Under the pieces are notes generated by a model. It did no database searches, had not been told where the DNA came from, and saw only the letters and a list, made by a program, of their open reading frames with translations. A program made the position numbers and the translations under genes. 64,000 nt of DNA. Origin: Russula earlei. Lineage: Eukaryota; Basidiomycota; Agaricomycetes; Russulales; Russulaceae. This document shows, one piece after another, positions 32,366 to 45,474 of the stretch (positions within the stretch are counted from its first letter, which is position 1; each line of letters begins with the position of its first letter). Location: NCBI GenBank assembly GCA_025769875.1, contig JAGFNK010000202.1:1-64000 (forward strand). The letters run 5' to 3'.

Positions 32366-34928
32366 ATGGCAACATTACAGTCCTTCCAGGCTGAAATTGA
32401 GGACATCCGAAATCGCGAACTCGCAAAGACCCGCGCACATTCGCAGCCGGACGCCCTCAAGAGGGCACATACAGATCACAAATCCACGCCCAAAGTTAGA
32501 AAGAAGACCATCGGTAATGAAGCGCCAGGGACATCCCCTGTACCAACGCCTTTCGTCGATGAGTCGACCCAAGATCTCACAGATGTCGAGCGTTCCATCG
32601 AGGTGCGCAATACTCGTTCCCACCTCCGTTTACCATTTCCACTGACATACCATCGCACAGAGTGCGCTGCTATCTCCAGCAGGAGGAGATGCTCAGGCAA
32701 GGGATTTAATAGCGACACTCCTGACCCATCAAGGGGGAGAGTATCTACTTCGGCTGGGTCCTCGCCCCCCAAGTGCATCATTACTTGCCAATGAAAATCT
32801 TGACGACGCCAATGGTTGGATAGGAGATCGAAGGACGGGGGCAGAGATTGACGCCATGATTGCCCATCTCAGTCAACTAGTCGAGGAAGTTGGCGGCAAG
32901 GTACTCTCTGCGGTCAACGACTCCTTCTTCCTCTCATAAAATGAGCGTCAGACTTGCACATTATTACGTGTGGGGAATCCATATCCTCGGGCTTCAGTGT
33001 TGCTTCGATTACCTCCACCTGACGTGTCTCTCATACCCGAGGTACGATGCGCGGTGGTCGGAAATGTAGATAGCGGCAAGTCAACCATACTCGGCGTGCT
33101 GACGAGAGGTGAGTTCCGATCAACGTACCTACCCGTAAGTCCTCTCAAATTGAGAGATAGGTGGCCTTGACGATGGGAGAGGGTTGGCTCGCGTTGCCCT
33201 CTTTAGGCATAAGCATGAGATAGAAAGCGGACGGACTTCTTCAGTCGGCATGGAGGTAAGTGATCTGGTGGTCTCTTGGACGTAGACTTTAAACAAAGCA
33301 GATATTGGGCTTTGATGTTGCTGGCGCACCCATACTCCCGCTTTCGTCTGGCTCCCTCGACCCTGACGTTCTCCGAAGGGAAAGACTCGGCTGGGAAGAG
33401 ATCTCACATCGCTCGGCAAAGATTGTAACGTTTATCGGTAGGTCCCCGTGTCGAATGGATGTACTTATCTTCACAATTTCTCAGACTTGGCTGGCCATGA
33501 GAGATATCTTAAGACCACACTATACGGCCTGACGTCCGGAGCACCATCCTGTGTGATCCTGGTCATTGGGGCTAATGCTGGTGTCATTGGCATGTCGAAA
33601 GAGCACCTGGCCGTGGCTCTCGCCCTCAGTGTCCCAATCGTTGTTTGTATAACCAAGGTATCAAACATTTCTATTCGACCATCTGAGCCTCCGCCGACGT
33701 TTAATCACAGGTAGATATGACGCCACCTAACAAACTCGAAGAAACGCTATCGCAGGTGGTTAAAATTCTGCGTAGCCGTGGTTGCCGGCGGGTACTCTAT
33801 TGTGTTCACTTGCGCCGTTTTCACCTAAACCCTTCCACTTCCAGGAGGAATCCAGTGTTCGTCAAGTCGATCGAAGCGGCCATCGAGGTTTCGCAAATCT
33901 ATGCCAAGGAAAAGTAGATCATTTCATTGAGTTTCGCGACTCAGCCTCATGCTCTCCACCTAGAATTTGTCCCATATTCCAAGTCTCCAACGTTACTGGC
34001 ACCGGTCTTAACCTCGTACGCAGCTCATCTGAGTGTCACCAACTCTGTCTAACGTCTCAAACACCTCAGGTTCGCACATTCCTCAATATGCTACCGGCAA
34101 GCGAGGGCGATGCCGAGCGCTTTGATGCTACGCAGCCACTTGAGGTTTATTCATCCCTAGTCACCGCGTCGCTCGTCTTCTTGATCAATGGATCTATGTA
34201 GTTTTCGGTGACGGATATCTGGTCTGTGCCCTACGTCGGCACGGTCGTGAACGGCCTGCTCAACTGTGGCACCGTCCAGAAGGGCGATCCAGTACTCTTT
34301 GGACCAGACTCCAACGGGTCCTACGCCCCGACCGTCGTCAAGACCATGCAACGCAAGCGCGCCGATGTTACGACGGCGGTGGCTGGGCAAACGGTCGCAT
34401 TAGCGCTCAAGCATGTGCCTCGTGCGGCGGTGCGCAAAGGGATGGTGATCGTGCACCGAACGGAGATACCACCGCGAGGTGTGGATTTCTCCCTTCCCCT
34501 GCGCAAGGTCCAGGTGATGCCAACTCATTGTCGGCGGTTTCAGCGGTGAGGAGGTTCGAAGGACAGGTTTTGATCCTGTACCACAATACCACCATGCAGC
34601 CAAATTATCAGGCCATGCTGCATTGCGGTGTACGTCCTTTTTGACCTCCATCCTTCGCGAACTGCGGGAGCAGCTGACGTATGCACGCTAGGCGGTCCGG
34701 CAGACAGTCCGTATCGTCACCATCGACCATCCGCAAAACCTCTTGCGGACGGGAGACCGCGCCACGGTTGTGTTCGAGTTCATCGCACACCCTGAATTCG
34801 TCAAGGCTGGTATGAAATTGCTTTTCCGTGAAGGAAAGACGAAGGTAAGTGTCGCTCATCTTTGTCTGGGCTTATCTCAAGGTTGACTGTTCATGCAGGG
34901 TCTTGGTGTCATCACGAAACTTCTATAA
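32366..34928 (+). CDS. GTPBP1/GTPBP2-type translational GTPase
   Basis: GTPBP1/2 are elongation-factor-like GTPases implicated in translation and ribosome rescue. Visible motifs are P-loop [17 protein letters not shown]2 region [17 protein letters not shown]3 [17 protein letters not shown]4 VVCITKVDM (formed across an intron) and switch-flanking [19 protein letters not shown]. Domain II begins [16 protein letters not shown] with GDPVLFGPD. Domain III has [15 protein letters not shown] and [14 protein letters not shown]. The end, [18 protein letters not shown], is the usual GTPBP C-terminus. The first 130 residues are poorly conserved. Roughly ten introns. Such proteins are widespread in basidiomycetes and animals but missing in baker's yeast. 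Start ATG at 32366 precedes the first conserved segment by a normal distance. Confidence 0.88.
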
Positions 34929-35427
34929 GCTCCCGTTGCCTTGCATTGTGAGTAGGCTGAGAATCAGCCGAAGCGCGCTCAATACCTTATTTGTCATCCT
35001 TGCAAAGTGTATTAATGCCTCGATTGCCCGCTAGCACAGTCTGTAATATCTGGCCACTGCATATATCAACCCGATAGTTTTGATTTTGTTGTTTGTTCTT
35101 CAAGTTTTGTTCGTGTTCACAGTGCTGTAATACATGTTGCTGGACCATTAATTGTCATCACGTCATGATCACATTCCGATACTCGGGCAACAACAAACCC
35201 ATGCGTTACAGGTATACTACGTATCCACCAAGTGGATACGTGAACCGACCTACAATGGAGTTCAAGGTCAATCATTCTACAGGACTGATAGTTCCTGACA
35301 TGCAAGAAGTGGTAAGCCGAAAAAGCAGAGGAATTATGTTGCGAGCGAGCATACCATGGAAAGCTCACAATAACATACAACAACAACCAAGTCTTCGCGT
35401 GGACAAGACTTTCGAGACTCTTTCGCG
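34929..35427. other. Intergenic between convergent genes
   Basis: Contains 3' UTR-like AT-rich sequence and a direct pair of ggatacgt/gtatccac words near 35218-35245. No coding frame supported. Confidence 0.5.
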
Positions 35428-36580
35428 TCAGCAGTGAACGATAAGCACTCCGGCATTCCGAGGATCCAGGTAGTGTGTCAGATGACGCCTAAGACCGATT
35501 AGGGTGAGCACAGAGGACGACATACGCGACGCTCCGGCGATCCGTCACACATACCTTTCGCAAAGCTGCTCTACAGCCGGCCGAATTTTCGCCTTGCCGT
35601 CTTTCGTGTGCAAGCCCTTGCCTAGGTAGGACGTGCCACGCCATGACCGTGACAAAACCGTTGAGAGCGCCATCTGTGGCCAACGAGTCCGTTGAAACGC
35701 GTACCGACGATGAAGTGGAGCACATTGTTCGGCCTCCTCAGGGCGGCCGACCGGATCTCCCGCTTCGCATGCTCGACAGCTTCGTCGACGTACAAGCCGT
35801 GGAGGTCAACCGTTCCCTCGGGGCGATCCTGGCAGCACAGGGGTCGCGTGACACGGGGCAACCGTTCGACACGATGGCCACGCACCCTGTTCTTCTCCGC
35901 GAAGATGAGCTGGGCCGCCACGCCGTTCAGACGTTTCATCTCGGACTCGTGCACGAGAGCGTCTCGGTTGTGGCGACGCTCGGCCGCGACGTCCATCCTT
36001 TCGCGCGCGCTCTTGGCCAGGTCGCGCGACTCCATCATCATGCGATACCTGACCGTCGCTTTTTCGCGTACGTTCTCGCCGTCGAGGGCGGATAGCGTGC
36101 CCTCGTCGTGATACGAATACGAATGGGACTGGGCGTGACGGTCAGTCTGTGGCGGGACGCGAAGACGTTGAAGGGGACACGAACGGCGTGAGCAGCAGGG
36201 TAAGTATAGGTGGCCGTTGCCGCGGCCGCGGCTGCGGGACGGGATCGTCCGGTGTGAGGCGGGGCGTGGCTGGAACGGTGCGCGGAAGGATCGCGGTCTA
36301 GAGTGCGTGACTTGGCCTTGGCCTTGGCGGCAGCCTCAGCGGCGAGCTCGGGAGGGTGCTGTCTGTGAGCCGAGCGGTAGAAATCACGATGGGGATCGGG
36401 GTCGGCAGGGGTCCTGGCGGAGGTCCGGCTGCGAGAAGAGGTGGGAATGGGTGGCGATGATGTGTACGGCGGCGGGGCGGCGTTATGGCCCCGTTTGGGG
36501 TCGTCGCCGCCACTACCGAAGAAGAGGTTGTAAAGGGCGTAGCCAACGGCAGCCGCCGCGACGATGGCCAATCTCGACAT
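35428..36580 (-). CDS. Smr-domain protein with N-terminal hydrophobic segment (copy 1)
   Basis: Start MSRLAIVAAAAVGYALYNLF is one probable membrane or targeting segment. A Pro/Ala/Ser-rich linker of about 120 residues follows. Then comes a DUF1771-type helical pair (SARERMDVAAERRHNRD; HESEMKRLNGVAAQLIFAEK), joined to the Smr core TVDLHGLYVDEAVEHAKREI. Further exons give VLHFIVGKGLHTKDGKAKIR, PAVEQLCER and finally HYLDPRNAGVLIVHC. The Smr fold is a nuclease or RNA/DNA-binding domain; DLHGLY and GKGLH are its hallmarks and both are present. Start and splice sites are clear. The neighbour at 37529-39180 has the same architecture and orientation, so they are tandem paralogues. Yeast Cue2-type Smr proteins act in no-go decay, but orthology is not claimed. 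Confidence 0.8.
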
Positions 36581-37528
36581 CTTAATGGGGCAAGGATTGG
36601 GGGGTGGGGGAGTCGTCGTTCGAGGGGAGCTGTGAACAAGCTCGGTGCGCGGGCCCTGGCGCTGCTCCGCGATTAAATACGATTACGGACGACGTGGCCC
36701 ATGCGCCGAGCCAGTACATCAGAAAATATTGAAGGAACATCGATAGCCGTAAGAAGAACGCTCTAGGCGCCAGATACACAAGTGGCCGTCTTTGGTGCGG
36801 GTCGAGTCGAGAAGCTGCCGACCGGACGACGTCCGTCTTGGTATGAAACGAAGCTGTATTCGGCCACCATGTTTCACGGAGGGTGTTGTCGACGTCTGGT
36901 TTGAAGTTTGGGATGGGCGTGCGCTGTAAACATAAGGGGCGCCCAGACAGATGACAGATAAACTCACATGTCTCGCGCGTGTGACGCGAACACTCACTCG
37001 TGTGTGTGTTTACCTGGATAGATAACAGATAAACCAATCTTGTCGTACGTAAAAAAATATGTAATAGGCTACCTGAGGTTTTCAAGCAAGGGCCATGGGG
37101 GGGGGGGGCATAAGATCGTAGTGCGGTCTGTCGGGCGCACAAAGCAACCCCGACGGCGTCCGCGACGCCCAGCAAAGACTGCAACAACCGGCAGAGTCGT
37201 GATAAAAGCACCTTTTAATTAGACTGCAGCGTCCTCGGACTCTGACCTTTGTGGGTGACTTACTCTGCGCTTGATTCCTTGCAGGTAGGATACGAAGCAC
37301 AAGCCTCAACGCAACGCGCGCCGCAATCGCGGAGTGCACAACTTGAAAATGTCATGCATTACATGTGTCATGACGGATCGCTATATGATCCCTTCAATGG
37401 GTTCGACAACACTCCAACACCAACAACAAGCCCATACGTAAAAGAATCTAACGCACAGCGCAAATGATCATGGAACAACAAAGCGTACATGCCACGCTGA
37501 ACGATAACAAGATCAAAACCCTTCCTTT
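36581..37528. other. Intergenic between tandem Smr genes
   Basis: About 950 bases with no supported coding frame. A G run of 11 lies at about 37097-37107. The longest frame (36582-37211, minus) has no motif and overlaps the probable promoter of copy 1. Confidence 0.5.
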
Positions 37529-39180
37529 CAATCCAAATAAACCAAAAACCTTCCAGCGTTCTCCGGATCCAGAGAGTTCTTCAGCCGGCGTCTTATGAGG
37601 ACAGGAGTGAGTGTGCAGAATGCATGATTCTGATTTCAACGTACTCGTTACAGAGCTTTTCCAAAGCTGGCCGAAGTTTCGAAACACCGCCGTCGGCATG
37701 CCACCCTCTTCCTGAGGATGGAACCAATAGTCATTGATCGATTCAGAACCAAGCTCGCTGAAAAGACGCACCGACGATGAAGCAGACCATGTTGTCGTTC
37801 CTATACATAGCAGATTGAATCTCCTCCTTTGCGTACTCAACGGCCTCATTTGCATAAAGCCCGTGAAGATCAACCGTTCCTTCCTGATGAGCCTAGCACA
37901 AAAGGTTGAGAATGACACCACCACCTCAATTAATGGTTGCGTACCTTGTTGTTCTCCCTGAAGATGATCTTGGCCGCTCTCTTATTCAGGTTCTTCTTCT
38001 TGCTCTCGTGCGAGTTGGCTTCCTGTTTGCATGTACGTTCAACCCCGTAGTCTCTCGTATTGCGCGCGCTCTTGGCCCGGTCGAGTGCCTGCCGCATCTC
38101 ACGGTCACTGCGTCGCGCTTGCTCCCGTAGTTGCCTGGCGGCCTCCATATTTTCGGCGTTTACGGCATCTGGCACGCAGTTCTGAGACTGCGAAGTAACA
38201 TGGGATGATGAACTTGCGCCGCGATAATGATAATCCGAATTGGATGAAGAGGAGAGTGTGCGGGAATGAGTCAGAGGAGATCCAAGGACACCGACGCAGG
38301 CGGTATCAGGGGACGGTGTCCGCTCGCAGGAATGAGAAGGCAGAGCGGGCGAGTAGGCCACGTCAGCCAGACGGGACTCGTCTGCGTCGCATGAGACGGT
38401 ACGGGAGCGATGATGGCCATCGCCGTAGTCAGTCGTTGCATAAGTTCTGACTGGACTGTGGCTGGCCCTGGGAGAAGTCGGAGGAGACGGATAGGAAGTA
38501 GGAATGCGACTAGAAGTCAGGCGGGTCTGATGAGACTCGGCAGGCGAGGCAAGCTTGGATCGATGAAGGCCGTTGTCCTGATCAACGGTTGCAGGTCTGG
38601 TTACTGCAGTCAAACCGAGGGGGGTGGAGATCGTTTGAGTCGAATAAGAAGCATGCGTACGAGCAGAAGTAGGGAGTGTCCGACGAGTCTCCTCAGCATG
38701 TGAGGTGGAGGTGATGTGGGTGTTGCCAACGCGGTCGGTAGGGGTCACGTGAACAGTGTCGGTAGGAGTCGGGTGTGTTTGGCGAGACAGCTCAGCTTGA
38801 GAAGTAAAACTGGAACGATACCCCGATAAATCGTGATCTGGGGTTGCGAGGTTTGCCGGGGCCTTGGCGTTGGCCTCAGCAGCGCGCGCGTAAATCGACG
38901 GCTGCTGATAAGAAGGCCGCGTGTGGGTCGGAGCCGAAGAGGTCCAAGTCGAGTGAGAGGCGTTATCATAGGTCGGAGTGACTTTCGAACGGGACGGCGC
39001 AGGAGTTTCGACAGTGGTCTGGCTGCGAGAAGAAGAGCCAGAGGTGGGAGGCGCGTCCGCATAATACACCCTGCGGCCCTCGGCGTTATAATAATGATTA
39101 CCAGGTTTGGGTTTGCCACCGCTCGAGAGGACGCTACTACCAAAGAAATAGTTCCAAGCAGCAGTGATGAGAGAAGTCAT
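37529..39180 (-). CDS. Smr-domain protein with Ser/Thr-rich extension (copy 2)
   Basis: The start MTSLITAAWNYFFGSSVLS resembles copy 1 in being a short hydrophobic lead. The linker is far longer, about 320 residues, very rich in Ser, Thr, Pro and His, with no recognised domain. The DUF1771-like region (MEAARQLREQARRSDREMRQ; KKKNLNKRAAKIIFRENNK) is followed by TVDLHGLYANEAVEYAKEEI, MVCFIVG and KLRPALEKLCNE. The final exon, rejoined at CATAAG/ACGCC, reads RRLKNSLDPENAGRFLVYLD. The canonical GKGLH step is less clear: the exon encoding it, near 37690-37730, is hard to delimit, so a weakened catalytic loop is possible. Same strand and order as copy 1, so it arose by tandem duplication. Confidence 0.75.
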
Positions 39181-39810
39181 GTTCGTGAATGGGGATTTAC
39201 TCGAAAGTTCCGAAGGAGCACCGTTCGGTTCGAGGCAGTATAAATATGGGCCCCTGAATTACGTACCAGGCGGCGCCATGCGCTGCTGTGTGCTGTGTAA
39301 ATACTACATTTGGGTCCATCGTGGTTGGTAGGCAGCGAGTTATGTATGGTAGAAATAGCGCCCACACCGGGAAGGCCCTCAAGGTGATGCATTATTTGAA
39401 TATGCGACATGAAAGGTGAGACTGGCGACGTTGTCCTTTAAAGAGCAAGGAGTGAGTGGCACTGGCCTGCCAGAGGGGATGAGAACAGGGTCAGGCCCTT
39501 GGATCACATCGTGGGTCGAATATGCTGGGCCTAATGGTCCTCTGTAGCAATACATACTCTGTAACCTGCTGATGGGCAAGAACCATCCCTCTAAACATCT
39601 AACTTCAAGTCAGATTCTGGTCCGCGTTAGCATTTTTCGGGACACCGTGGGACTTGGGTGGCGCACTAAAATCCAGGCACAACGTCACTCCGATGTCTCC
39701 CTAGTCCCTCTCCCCGCCTCAAACTCTGATCCCACTCGTCATTTCTCTTTCCTGCGCCGTGCCAAACTCTGGTACGCGTCTCTTACATGCACGAAGCAAC
39801 CCCCAACCCG
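39181..39810. other. Intergenic upstream of Smr copy 2
   Basis: 630 bases between the muskelin stop and the Smr start, both on the minus strand. It should hold the Smr copy 2 promoter. No coding motif seen. Confidence 0.5.
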
Positions 39811-42757
39811 TCAATCTCCCCCACCTTCCGCATACCAGTTAATCACTTGCACCAAGTCCGCTGACGGTTCTTTTGCCTCTTGAGGGAAAAACACCATCAG
39901 TTGCTGGAACACCTCACTACGCTCCCGGAACGTTTCGGCGGTCCCGGTTGCCGGAGGGGGTGCGGGCGTGGCGGGGGAAGCCGTGGGGCGCCCAATGAGG
40001 GGCGCAAGGAGCTCACGCAGTACTTCGCCTTCTGCGGAGGCGTGGTCCGCGACCTCGGCGACCTCCGTCTGGAGGAATCGAAGGGCTTGCACGGCAGGAA
40101 GCGTCGTGCAAGCTTCGCGGAACCTTTTACGTGCGACGTTAGACATCGTCCGTGACAGTGCAGTGCAGAGAGCCGCGTACTGTTGACATCGGATCCGGAA
40201 CGTGCCGCGTCGTACAATCTCCTCGCGCGCCGGTCTATAAGCGAACAAAGCTGCTTAACAGGGTTGCAAGGCACACGAAAACCGAGAGCACGGCTAGCTC
40301 ACCGCGAGAGCGACATGCTCCAAAAGTCATCCAACCTCTGCTCCGTCAGGGCGTCGTTTCCGTGGACGTGGTCGCCCAAAGCGCCACTCTCCAGCAAGCG
40401 CCCCGCGTTCCCACCATGCAAGTATGCGGTACGTGTCCGTGAGTCGTAGACGACCTGATGCGCGTAGCGCGCAGGTGGTACGCCCTCGGGTTGCACCGTC
40501 GCAGGCTGTGTACGCGTCCAGGCGCCAGGCTTCGAAGAGTAACGGAAAACCCAGTGTTCCCCATCGAGCCGTGGAACGAGAGTTGTTCGGTTGCGCTTCA
40601 AACCACAGAACCTGGGAAATACGCCGTGAGCAGCTGGAGAACAAAAAGAAATGCAAGCCAGGGCGCTCACACATAAACCTCCGTCAGGGTGGGATCGATC
40701 ACCGCCCGTTGCGCAAACATTTTGTCGGGGCCACTGGATGCGGTGAAGTTCGAGAAGAGTTCGGTGCTGGTATTTGTGTCGAGGTTGAACACGTGCATGT
40801 CAGAAAGGTGACTTGCGCCGTCCTCCATGCCGCCAAATATATAAAGAGCGTGTTCGTTCGGTTCAAATACCATGGAATGACCTGAGCGACCGTCTCAGCC
40901 TTGTCCGAGTTCGCGTCAAACCTGCGCACGCACCAAACCTATGAGTGAGCGAACGCAACGCAGCCGGCGTACCCTTGAATCTGTCCACACCCCGTCAACC
41001 AGAGGCCGCGCGATGGAGGAATAAGACAGCCCACGGTAACTGGGACCACCCTCTCGTGGCTACATCATAGCAATAAAGCCCTGAGAACTTGGGCGCCTCG
41101 GACGACCAGTCATTCACGCGGCCACCGCAGACGTAGAGACGTCCACGCGCCGAGTCCATGGCCATTTGGTGATCGATGATCCACGGCGGCCCACCCGACG
41201 TCTACGGGGACGGTCAAGGAACGCAGACGACGACGAAAGCGCTCAATACCTCCGTATTTGACGAAAGCAGCTCCCAAGTCCCCGCAGCGTCACCGCGCGT
41301 GTGATACGCGTAGAAATCGGCGCGTTGCGTCGACGACGACGACGACGCTGGCGGCTGACCGGCGCCTGCGCCTGCGCCGGCGGCGTCCGAACTCCGCGCC
41401 CGCGACGCGTCGTTCTCTCTCAGATCGTCGTCGCTGACCCCGAGACATCCGAGCAGGTAGATGCACCCCGTCCCCGCGTCGAACGCCATCTTGTGGCACG
41501 AGCGTCGGCCGGGCCAGACCCCGTCGTCGTGCTCGTGCTCGGGCCGCGGCACGACGCGCCACCGGCCCTCGGCGATCGGGTACACCCAAAAGTCGTCCAG
41601 GGTGCGCTCGCCGTCCCAGCCGCCGTAGAGGTATATCCTGCCCGCGGCCTCGTCGATGCACATCGCGTGGCCCCCGCGCTGCCGAGGCGCGTCGCCGTCC
41701 GCGCTCGCGCCGCACAGGCGCGCCCATGTCGCCTGCGCGGGCGCCTCGCGCGCGAACTCGTCGAACAGGCCCGCGTCTGCGGCGAGCTGCAGCACGAGCC
41801 CGGCTTCAGCCCAGTCACCGTCGGACACCACGGCGTCATAGAGCCGTGTGACGAGCGGGTGCTCGAGCTGAACGTCTGCGCTTGCGGCGAGAGCCCTGAA
41901 TGACGCCATGAGGCGGCGCGAGCGTAGGTGTTTGAGGATGTGTCGGAGGGCCGTGGCCTCCATGTACTGCGGTACCTTGTCATCTTCGACCGAAAAAAAA
42001 AAAATCGTCATGTCCGCGCATACCGCTTCATGCCGCTGCTCGATCTCCTTCACGTAGCTCTCGCTGTCGAACCCAAAGATGGAAACGAACCAAATAGAGA
42101 TATGAAAGCTGTGACTATAGGCGCTGTAGGGGTCGCGAGGTATCAGCGGTCCTGCGGCCAGGGAGAGACGAATGTCGCCGCACGATATGGGGACGATTTT
42201 TAGGTACCGGCTGGGAAAAGGCACACCCTCCCTGTTTGTATGTCGCAAGGGGAAGGTCTCGGGCACGGTGTCATCTTTGAGAGTGGTCGAGAGGACTTCA
42301 GTCATGCGATCCTCCGTCAGGCCGACCCAAATCTTGAATTCCTTCATATTGCATGGGTGCTCTGAACATCTGGGTCAGGATATGTCGTGGGTCGAGGGTG
42401 CTAATCGCCTACGCTTGTAGTGCTAGAGGAGGCGGTGGAACGAGACAAGGTTATTGGCGGGGATGTTTGAAGTCCTCCCGGGAAGGAGACGTACCTTTCC
42501 AAAGGCTATGCTATCTTGAGAGGGCGTCTGAGTAACAGTCTGGCCTAGGATGGGATCAGGAACTCACCAATAACGCTAAGTGCGTCGAGCCGTAAAAGAA
42601 TCCACTGCTTTACACTCGGGTTCTCGTGTTGCCCACTCCACCGGCTATTCGGGTCTGTGGGCGCGTCGATCATGATATTCTCCTGCGACATAGTGATTGC
42701 TATGTTCTGAGCCCCCGGCGATAGTGTATGACAATTTTGTGGATTGTGTGGCGCCAT
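39811..42757 (-). CDS. Muskelin-like kelch-repeat protein
   Basis: Muskelin is the discoidin/LisH-CTLH/kelch protein that recruits substrates to the GID/CTLH ubiquitin ligase in animals. The N-terminal discoidin-like part from ATG 42757 reads NIMIDAPTDPNSRWSGQHEN, then VKQWILLRLDALSVIG and HPCNMKEFKIWVGLTEDRM, all diagnostic. A LisH/CTLH helical section (ALRHILKHLRSRRLMASF; HPLVTRLYDAVVSDGD) is followed by kelch blades: HAMCIDEAAGRIYLYGGWDG, SCHKMAFDAGTGCIYLLG, QMAMDSARGRLYVCGG, MVFEPNEHALYIFGG and YAHQVVYDSRTRTAYLHGG. A helical C-terminal tail ends near 39811. About eight introns; no disruptions. Most yeasts lack it, so its presence fits a basidiomycete with an animal-like GID complex. Confidence 0.92.
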
Positions 42758-43134
42758 TCGCGGACATATTGGCCATGGACGATCGGGTCGTTGTAAAATA
42801 GCATTGGCGTCAGAGCGCACAGATGTGGACCGTTTCAGTCATGCGAAATCTCCTTGGAGACGAGCGTGATATCAGCCCAACGATAACTTAACTTAAACAG
42901 AACATTGCTTCAACCGGGAACCATACACGCACAATGCTACAGGTCTGACGGGGAACACGCAACACAAAAAACAACACAAAATAATAAGACGGGAAAGTAA
43001 AAAGCATTGATAGGCGGCGAATGTATGACAGGAAAGGACATCAACTTGCGTTCAGAATGATGCGGAGGTGGTAATTATGTACAAGGTGGAGTGGAACCAG
43101 GAGCATCGGACACGGTTGTAAGTGCGACGGTAGA
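42758..43134. other. Intergenic between muskelin and CCR4
   Basis: 377 bases holding the muskelin promoter and the CCR4 3' UTR. An A-rich run (caaaaaacaacacaaaataataaga) lies at about 42964-42990. Nothing else seen. Confidence 0.45.
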
Positions 43135-45474
43135 TCATGCGTGAGACGGGTTCGGAAAAACCGGGGGCGGCCGCGCGACACCGTCGCGCGGCGGTTTGAC
43201 GCGAAACTCTCCAAGGATGGGGATGTGGCTGCCGATGCAGTTGTCAGCTATGTGTGGCATGGACATTGACGGGAAGAAAAAGAAAACATACTCGGAAGGG
43301 TTATGAGCATCCGGAAACCCAACCACTTTCTCCAAGTACCCACGATCCACCTCGCTCAACACAGCGTTGACGGACAGTGTGGCAGTTGAGTACCAGATAT
43401 AGTCGATGGCACCGTGGAAGCTTGGTGTGTAGTTTGTGAGGGGTAGCTCGCCGATGCCAGCATATGCGCTCTTCAACCCCAATCGATGCCGAAGGCCGTC
43501 GCTTGTGTATCTGCCATATGAGTGTGACAGGAAATCCGGGTGATCCCCCGGAAGCACGCCGTTTGTAAGAAACTCATACACGCCGCTACCCGGGACAGAG
43601 TTGTAGTCTCCACTGATGATGATCGGAATCTTCGTTCCATCCGAGTACGTCGGCGGAGGTTTCGCCGATGATCCGTCGGACGGCGGGCGCGGTGGATATT
43701 TGGCAAAGTCATTCGCGACCTTCTCCACCTCATCGACAAGAAGCGCGACCTGCACCAGCTTCACATCGCTATATTTCGGATCCCAGCAAATGTGCGCATT
43801 TGCGATGACGTGCCGTGTACCTGTCTCGATGTTTTCAAACAGGCAGATGACAGCGATGTCACTCCGGATCAGAACCCGATTGAACATGTCATCCGTTTTC
43901 TTGAAATCCGGCCGCTGCATCGCCACTGTACTGAATTCGAGGGGGTGCTGCTCCACCAGCTGGTATCTGCCAGATTGATCAGGTTACTGCACAGGAAGAC
44001 CGAATGTGGCATACGTACTTGGATCTGTTGAAGAAAATCGCACTTCCGTCTACCAGCCTGCGATCCGCCTCGTTCATCGTCTTGTAGCGAGACTTGGGAT
44101 AATACACTCCTTCATATCCTTCGGCCACGAGCTTAGGGACAAAATACTCCTCGTATTGTGCAGTTTGAACCTCCTGCAGGCAGAGGAAGTCTGCTTGGTG
44201 CTTGAGGAGCTCGGCCATGATGAGGTCGCGGCGGTAGCTCCATTCAAGAGCCCAAGAAGGGGTGTATCCGTACAACCGTTCTGTTGCATACATCTCGCAC
44301 AGGATATTGAAACACAAGACACTGAACACCTCTACATTCGAGTCTTCGAGGAGTGCTTCGCGTTCCCCTGGCGCAAGGAGGTCACGCAGAGAGCGGGGGG
44401 GTGGCTGGGCCGGGATTGGGCATGAGTCGCGCAAGAAGGAGATGAGGGCCGGAGTGCCCTCCTTCTGCACGATCGCCTTGAGAGAGGGTTCAAGCGGATT
44501 TCCCTCAATACCGAGCGTTTGTAGCTGGTGCAAGGTACCAAGTTCTGGGGGAATACTGGCTATGTGGTTGTCAAAGAGGTACAGTTCCTTGAGTTTGGTG
44601 AGCATGCCCATCTCTGGTGGGAGTGTTTGAAGGTTGTTGCCCGAGAGGTCGAGGAGCTCGAGATGTCGTAACCTGGCAATCTCCGGGGGAATTGTGGTGA
44701 GGGCGTTGTGGTTGAGATAGAGATTGATGAGAAATGTAAAGGAGAAGAGGCCGGACGTTGGGGGGAGGTGCTTTATCTGTACGCCACCCATGTCAAGCGA
44801 GCTCCAGCTATTTTCGGGTGGTTTAGCAGCAGTTGGACGAGGAGCCTCGGCGACGGGCGCCACAGTGGATGAGGGATGGTTGACAGAGGAGATAGCGCCA
44901 TTCGTGGAGGATTCTCCACTTGGGCTTGGACTAATTCCATTCTCTACACCATCTGATTCTTTTGTGACGGCTTCGGGTGGGGGCTTGTTGGGATTGGTGA
45001 TGGGAATGGCGGACTTGGTTACGGTGCGGGATGCCATAGCGCTGGCGCGAGCGCGATGATGAGGCGACCGAGATGCACGAATCATCTGGTGAAATTGAGA
45101 ATAGTGGGTCGTAAAATCCATGGTGCGAGAAAATAATGACGCACCTCGCATTTGAGTAACTGCTGCTGCCAATGAGGTGTGATAATCTGACTCGAGGCGC
45201 TTCCCGGTGATCCCTGTCCAACACCAAGGGATTGTCCGAGGACGTTGACGGCGACGCCTCCATTTGAAGGTGGGGAGGGGTAATGTGAGATGGAGTTCTG
45301 GTGGTGATGAAGCGACTGCATGTGATGAGGCATATTTCCGTTTGTGTAGAGGGGATAACCGGGAGAAGGCGGGGGTGGACCGAAGGGATGGGTGGGACGA
45401 GCCCAAGGCGATGGGTCCGGATGAGTTGAGGACAGCTTGTGGGCGATGCCCGGGGATTGCTGAGGATAGTACAT
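43135..45474 (-). CDS. CCR4: CCR4 deadenylase of the CCR4-NOT complex
   Basis: Ccr4 shortens mRNA poly(A) tails. The start MYYPQQSPGIAHKL opens a Pro/His/Gln/Ser-rich N-terminal region spliced to MIRASRSPHHRARAS. Leucine-rich repeats that bind Not1/Caf1 are clear: LNHNALTTIPPEIARLRHLE, LDLSGNNLQTLPPEMG and LYLFDNHIASIPPELG. The exonuclease-endonuclease-phosphatase domain has FSVLCFNILCEMYATERLYG, the catalytic Glu in FLCLQEVQTAQYEEYF, and GDYNSVPGSGVYEFLTNGV. The late catalytic Asp and His lie in FHGAIDYIWYS and GSHIPILGEF. All key residues are present. The intron at about 43979-44032 rejoins as SKYQLVEQHP. Length about 660 residues. It faces ERG19 across a 330-bp promoter. Confidence 0.95.

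Noticed and set aside
41301..41903. 200-codon plus-strand ORF
   Set aside because: Antisense shadow of GC-rich muskelin kelch exons; no motif.
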